Below are positions 59,680 through 64,000 of a stretch of 64,000 nt of DNA, piece by piece. The notes under the pieces were generated by a model. It was not told the origin of the DNA, made no database searches, and saw only the letters and a list, made by a program, of their open reading frames with translations. Position 1 is the stretch's first letter. Every line of letters begins with the position of its first letter. A program made the position numbers and the translations under genes. Source of the stretch: CAVYGN01 sp963796325. Its GTDB lineage: Bacteria > Spirochaetota > Brevinematia > Brevinematales > JAOACQ01. The stretch covers positions 248,001 through 312,000 of the forward strand of contig CAWCLF010000001.1 in assembly GCA_963796325.1 (NCBI GenBank). The letters run 5' to 3'.

Positions 59680-62232
59680 ATGAGAATTTTTTTTGGATAT
59701 GCGTTCATTACTGTATCAGCTTTCTTAATACTGGCGCTATTAAGTTTCAATCCCCTGGACTCAGCCTTGTTAACATCCAGGGTCAATCAGCCTGTGGAAA
59801 ATATTGCCGGCATGATAGGGGTAATGATTTCATCCCCTCTTGTACTTCTATATGGTAAATATGGGTCGCTTATGCTCGGTTTCGGTCTCTTTGTAGTCGG
59901 CATCAATATCCTGACAGGATCGAAAATCGGCAGGATATTTATCAAGGCTACTCTCTTTATCATTGCAACTATCAGTTTTTCCGTAATTTTGGCGGCAGCT
60001 GCGGCGGGTGCAAGCTACATCGAAGCGGGATTGCTCGGACTTGCCATATCGAAAAGCCTTTCGGAGATATTCAGTCCCTTTGTTATTATTGGAGTATTTT
60101 CTATCCTTCTCCTTTTATGCCTTTCTTCGGCTATGAAACTTTTCAGGAACCTTACCTGGAGCCTTGCAAGGATTGCAGGGTTCGTCATCCTGGCGCCTTT
60201 TCAGATGTTCGGACTGTTGTCCCGGGGTAAAGAGGAAATTCAGGATAGGGGGGATATTCCTGTCCTGCAGGAGCCTTTTAACCATATGGCCGTAGAATCC
60301 CTGCCCCAGGCAGCGATGGAACCCGAATTTCTGCAAAAATCAGGGGGAGGAAATGCATCGGGGGAGGTAATAAAACGCTTTGATATGTCGCAGTCCGTCG
60401 ATGCAAAAGCACCTTCATGGCTTGCCGGGAGAAAAGGATCGGAAGATGTTTTAAAGGATATATACAGGTATTTCGACGGTGAACTTGAGATAGAATCGGC
60501 CCCTCTGCCGGCCGCCGGTGTAAAAGCAGCCGAACCTGAAGAAGGAGGGGTAATAGAAGATACGGCCGGAATTATAAGCGCAGAAATCCCCATGGATAAT
60601 ATGCTGGCCGAAGAGCCTCCATCAAAGCCGGCTGTTAAAGAGGCAATAGAAGATCTGGAAATCGAGGATGCCGGCGGAATGGATATTGAAGAAATTGTCG
60701 GTGAAGCCGATTACAGGGAAGTAGCGGAGGCAAGGATCGGAAAGGATGAAGACGCCGATGCTTCCCGGGAAATCGGGGGTAGGCCGGATTATATTTTTCC
60801 TCTTAACAGCATATTGGAAAAAGGGCTGGAGACCTTTTCACGCGCAGAAGAGAATGAGGAAACCGAAAGGGTTTCGAAGATTATCGAGAATACTTTTGCA
60901 AGCTTCAAAATAGATATCAGAGTATCCGGGCATTCAAGGGGACCTGCTATTACAAGGTATGAAATAGTCCCTCCGACCGGTCTGAAAATAAAGAATATTG
61001 TCAATCTCACGGATGACCTGGCCCTGAACCTGGGGACGAGGAATATCCGTATCGTCGCACCGATCGGCAACAAGAGCATCATAGGAGTCGAAGTTCCCAA
61101 TAAATTCAGGAGAACTGTAGTATTGAGAGAAATAATAGAAAGCGAAGAATATAAAAAAACAAAAGCGAAACTGCCGCTGATACTGGGTAAGGACATAGCG
61201 GGCAATATCGTAATCGAGGATCTTACAGAAATGCCTCATCTTTTAATAGCAGGCACAACAGGAAGCGGTAAAAGCGTTTTTGTAAATTCTCTTATAGGCG
61301 GTATTACTTTCAGCAGGACAGCTCTTGAAGTCAAGTTTATCTTCATAGATCCTAAAATGGTTGAGCTTGAACTGTATAACGGAATACCCCATCTTTTAAC
61401 TCCGGTCATTACGGATCCCGGGGAAGCCATCGCAGTGCTCGAGTGGACGTCGTCTGAAATGGATAAAAGATATAAAGTATTAAGCGATTACGGCGTAAGG
61501 AATATGCAGGATTATAACAGGGAAGTAAAAATGTCGGGAGGGGAATATTTCCCATATATCGTCATTGTCATCGATGAATTCGCTAACCTTATGCTCCAGC
61601 TTCCCAAGGAAACTGAAAAGGTAATATCCCGTATTGCAGCAATGGCAAGGGCTGTCGGAATTCACCTTGTCGTTGCGACACAGAGACCGAGCGTTGACGT
61701 TGTTACAGGGATTATAAAAGCTAATTTTCCTTCAAGGATAGCCTTCAGGGTCAGTTCTCAGACAGATTCGAGAACTATACTTGATAAAAGCGGTGCCGAG
61801 AAACTGCTCGGCAAAGGCGACATGCTTTTTATGACGCCCAATTTTACGGATATGCTTCGCATACAGTCTCCCTATGTATCGAACAGGGATGTCGAAAATC
61901 TTGTCAGGGAACTTTTAAGAAACGGTTCGGCCGAATATATCATCGATATTGAAGAACTTATGTCTTCCCCTGTCCCTGAAGCTGATGCCGCTTTTTCGGT
62001 AAATTATCGCGAAGATCCCCTCTTTGCAGAATCCCTAAAGGCGGCTGTCGAAAACGGAGAAATATCCGCTTCTTATCTCCAGAGACGTTTCCGGGTGGGA
62101 TACAACAGGGCTTCAAGGCTTATCGACGCCTTCGAAAAACTGAGGATCCTGGGGCCTTCCACCTCATCGAGTAAACCCAGAGAAGTACTGATCGGATTGG
62201 AAGAGATGAATTCGATATTGAGCGCTAAATAA
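59680..62232 (+). CDS. ftsK: DNA translocase FtsK/SpoIIIE
   Basis: The 850-residue protein has four membrane segments (about 5-165), a Pro/Glu/Ala linker (about 170-370), the motor domain with Walker A 'IAGTTGSGKSVFVNSL' (about 525) and Walker B 'YIVIVIDEFANLML' (about 625), 'VDVVTGIIKANFPSRIAFRVSSQTDSRTILD', and the C-terminal gamma winged helix 'RRFRVGYNRASRLIDAFEKLRILGPS'. It pumps DNA at the division septum and aligns chromosome dimers. A promoter lies directly upstream; the DinG-type gene follows 22 bases downstream. Confidence 0.97.
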   Translation: MRIFFGYAFITVSAFLILALLSFNPLDSALLTSRVNQPVENIAGMIGVMISSPLVLLYGKYGSLMLGFGLFVVGINILTGSKIGRIFIKATLFIIATISFSVILAAAAAGASYIEAGLLGLAISKSLSEIFSPFVIIGVFSILLLLCLSSAMKLFRNLTWSLARIAGFVILAPFQMFGLLSRGKEEIQDRGDIPVLQEPFNHMAVESLPQAAMEPEFLQKSGGGNASGEVIKRFDMSQSVDAKAPSWLAGRKGSEDVLKDIYRYFDGELEIESAPLPAAGVKAAEPEEGGVIEDTAGIISAEIPMDNMLAEEPPSKPAVKEAIEDLEIEDAGGMDIEEIVGEADYREVAEARIGKDEDADASREIGGRPDYIFPLNSILEKGLETFSRAEENEETERVSKIIENTFASFKIDIRVSGHSRGPAITRYEIVPPTGLKIKNIVNLTDDLALNLGTRNIRIVAPIGNKSIIGVEVPNKFRRTVVLREIIESEEYKKTKAKLPLILGKDIAGNIVIEDLTEMPHLLIAGTTGSGKSVFVNSLIGGITFSRTALEVKFIFIDPKMVELELYNGIPHLLTPVITDPGEAIAVLEWTSSEMDKRYKVLSDYGVRNMQDYNREVKMSGGEYFPYIVIVIDEFANLMLQLPKETEKVISRIAAMARAVGIHLVVATQRPSVDVVTGIIKANFPSRIAFRVSSQTDSRTILDKSGAEKLLGKGDMLFMTPNFTDMLRIQSPYVSNRDVENLVRELLRNGSAEYIIDIEELMSSPVPEADAAFSVNYREDPLFAESLKAAVENGEISASYLQRRFRVGYNRASRLIDAFEKLRILGPSTSSSKPREVLIGLEEMNSILSAK

Positions 62233-62254
62233 CCCCCCTCCGAAGGAGCCTTTT

Positions 62255-64000
62255 TTGAAAAAACCATCTTTGGAATGCTTTAAGCCTGAAATTGTTGAAT
62301 TTATCAGGAGTGAAATAGAGTCCAATTCCGGACAGGAAGTTTCGTTTGTCGGGAATGTCAACCGGGAAGGAATAGTTTTTGAGGTTGAGCCGATGGCATA
62401 CGGGAATGAGAATTCGGCGCCGGTAGTTCTTATGGAAACCCTCCAGGGGGATGTACTCATACATAACCACCCTGGAAAGGGCGGAGAGGAAATCCTCAGG
62501 GCCTCTGAAAATGATATCCAGTTGGCCGCGGAGCTTGCTAATAAAAAAATAGGTTTTTACATAATCGATAACTCCTGCACTATGGTTAATGTAGTATTTA
62601 AACCTGAAGGGAGGGTATATCTCAAAGATAGGGAAGTGGCCGGTATTTTCGACGATGGAGGACTTCTTTCAGGGAATATAGCTTATTTTGAACCCCGGGA
62701 GGAACAGATAAAGCTTGTCGATTCTGTCGTAGATGCGATCAACGATTCGAAAATACTGATCTCGGAAGCCGGGACCGGGACAGGGAAATCATTGTCGTAT
62801 CTTATTCCGGCTTCGATCTGGGCGGTTGAAAATAAAAAGAGGATTATTGTTTCTACACACACCATAAATCTCCAGCAGCAGATCGCCGGTAAGGACATGC
62901 TGATCGTCGAGAAGGTCCTGAAGGAATATACGGGAAAGAAAATAAACTTTGCGGTGCTGATCGGCAAAGGTAATTACCTGTGCAGAAAAAAGCTTCATGA
63001 ACTTGAAAGGGACAAGGAAAGACAGGATACTCTCTTTGCCGAAGAAGGACATGCCGGTATAATTAAAGAAATTGAAGAATGGAGCCGCAGGTGCGAGGAA
63101 GGAACGGTAGGCGAATTCGGCGGGTTCATCAGTGAAGAGATCTGGGAAGAAGTTGCATGCGATTCGTCCGGGTGTCCGCGGAGGAAATGCCGGTTCTATT
63201 CGGACTGTTTTTATTATAAAGCAAGGCTCCAGGCTGAAAAATCAAATGTTATTATTGCCAATCACTCTCTTGTTTTCAGTACGATAGACGAGGCGAGCCG
63301 CAGGGTAAACCTGCCGTTCTTTTCGGGAATAATCTTCGATGAAGCTCATCACCTGGAGGATGTTTCGCTGAAAACCCTGTCGAAGGATTTTTCAGTCCAA
63401 TCCCTTTTATACCAGCTGAGGAAACTATATTTCGAAAAAAAGGGGAAGTCTTTCGGACTGTTCGAACTCTTGAAAAAAAGGGGCGGAACATCGGAAGCCG
63501 AGCTTGCGCTTGCTTACGAAGAACTGCTGAAAATGCACGGCGATGTTGCACAAACCCTTCATGACTTTTTGACCGGCGCTTCCGCCGATCTTAAGAAATC
63601 GGCAAGGGAATCGAATTCCATCGGGATCGATGAAGAATTCATGAATAGTCTTGTTTACCAGGACCTGTCGGATGCTCTATCCATGATTTTTAAAAAGATA
63701 GGGCAATTCTCTTCGCATTTTGAAAGCCTGGCGGAATGCATGAAGGACAAAGCCGTTAGAAGGGAGGCCCTCGATATAATCCAGTCCATAGGTTACAGGA
63801 TGTCGAGCCTCATGGAGGCCGGAAATATTTACGATCTTGTTTTCAATACTCAAAATGAGATAAATTTCGTAAAATGGATCGAACTTACAAAGAAAAATAT
63901 AAGGTTTTATTATAGTCCACTCGAAGTTGGGGATTTTCTTGCAAACTCCATCTTTTCAAAAAAGGATTTTACAATTTTCACTTCAGCGACCTTGATGATC
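62255..64000 (+). CDS. DinG-type helicase with N-terminal JAMM-like domain (cut by window end)
   Basis: The start is a TTG at 62255 behind GAAGGAG; the frame is open to the last base (582 codons). The first 160 residues resemble a JAB1/MPN-type domain: 'VVLMETLQGDVLIHNHP' then 'ASENDIQLAAELANKKIGFYIIDN', keeping the H-x-H-P, S-x-x-D and a preceding Glu of JAMM metal sites. The helicase part has 'EAGTGTGKSLSYLIPA' (Walker A, about 171-186), an FeS-type Cys set ('GNYLCRKKL', 'CDSSGCPRRKC', 'DCFYYKARL') and 'IIFDEAHHLEDV'. The last helicase motifs lie outside the window. It may be coupled to ftsK. Confidence 0.88.
   Translation, partial: MKKPSLECFKPEIVEFIRSEIESNSGQEVSFVGNVNREGIVFEVEPMAYGNENSAPVVLMETLQGDVLIHNHPGKGGEEILRASENDIQLAAELANKKIGFYIIDNSCTMVNVVFKPEGRVYLKDREVAGIFDDGGLLSGNIAYFEPREEQIKLVDSVVDAINDSKILISEAGTGTGKSLSYLIPASIWAVENKKRIIVSTHTINLQQQIAGKDMLIVEKVLKEYTGKKINFAVLIGKGNYLCRKKLHELERDKERQDTLFAEEGHAGIIKEIEEWSRRCEEGTVGEFGGFISEEIWEEVACDSSGCPRRKCRFYSDCFYYKARLQAEKSNVIIANHSLVFSTIDEASRRVNLPFFSGIIFDEAHHLEDVSLKTLSKDFSVQSLLYQLRKLYFEKKGKSFGLFELLKKRGGTSEAELALAYEELLKMHGDVAQTLHDFLTGASADLKKSARESNSIGIDEEFMNSLVYQDLSDALSMIFKKIGQFSSHFESLAECMKDKAVRREALDIIQSIGYRMSSLMEAGNIYDLVFNTQNEINFVKWIELTKKNIRFYYSPLEVGDFLANSIFSKKDFTIFTSATLMI

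Noticed and set aside
1..64000. tRNA, rRNA, CRISPR arrays or insertion sequences
   Set aside because: No cloverleaf, rRNA core stretch, regularly spaced repeat with spacers or transposase frame was seen; the repeats found are short and scattered.

Overview
The window is one dense, ordinary-looking stretch of bacterial chromosome with about 55 protein genes, few gaps over 300 bases, and no rRNA, tRNA, CRISPR array or insertion sequence that I can see. The organism is a flagellated diderm: it has hook-filament junction genes (flgN, flgK, flgL), a FlgJ-type rod protein, FliW and CsrA, several lipoproteins with lipoboxes, and an outer-membrane beta-barrel beside the phosphate uptake genes. Bactofilin, a UPF0182 protein, a lone HydF and many partner-switching and PAS/histidine-kinase proteins suggest an anaerobic or facultative lineage of the spirochaete / Riflebacteria / Wallbacteria kind, but the sequence alone does not settle the phylum.

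Layout. 1-10392 (+): tail of an unknown gene, small lipoproteins, a TldD/PmbA protein, a three-gene envelope-like cluster of unknown function, a bifunctional-nuclease/UVR protein, 5-formyl-THF cyclo-ligase, UPF0182 and HydF. 10389-16362 (-): the flgN-flgK-flgL-fliW-csrA operon, running on into a small TPR protein, a bactofilin, a STAS protein and a membrane-anchored protein; its leader carries a strong candidate CsrA-binding array. 16596-25860: UDP-glucuronate decarboxylase, a secreted GH5 enzyme, a membrane LuxR regulator, PurE, a PHP-glycosyltransferase fusion, a CBS-PP2C phosphatase and a SixA-like phosphatase. 25988-36404 (-): a KimA-like permease and a K+/H+-type antiporter, then the phosphate regulon phoU-pstB-pstA-pstC-pstS-porin-phoB with a Pho-box-like repeat and two strong hairpins.

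36595-45382: a small membrane protein, a large anchored exoprotein and FlgJ; a hybrid histidine kinase; dxr and tmk; and a partner-switching cluster (RsbW-like ATPase, STAS protein, and a kinase/ATPase/phosphatase protein that looks internally deleted and degenerate). 45609-64000: lysC and thrC convergent, a GNAT enzyme, lspA, a large Lhr helicase, enolase, a FecR protein, a REC-PAS-histidine kinase, ftsK, and a DinG-type helicase (cut by the window end) with an N-terminal JAMM-like domain.

The genes suggest three linked themes: assembly and post-transcriptional control of flagella (CsrA/FliW), phosphate and potassium homeostasis, and PP2C/STAS partner switching spread over three loci. The points most worth a second look are the CsrA-site array before flgN, the degenerate 476-residue signalling protein at 42986-44416, the pstS-pstC hairpin that lies inside the start of pstC, the Pho-box repeat, and a scrambled palindromic repeat found upstream of three genes.
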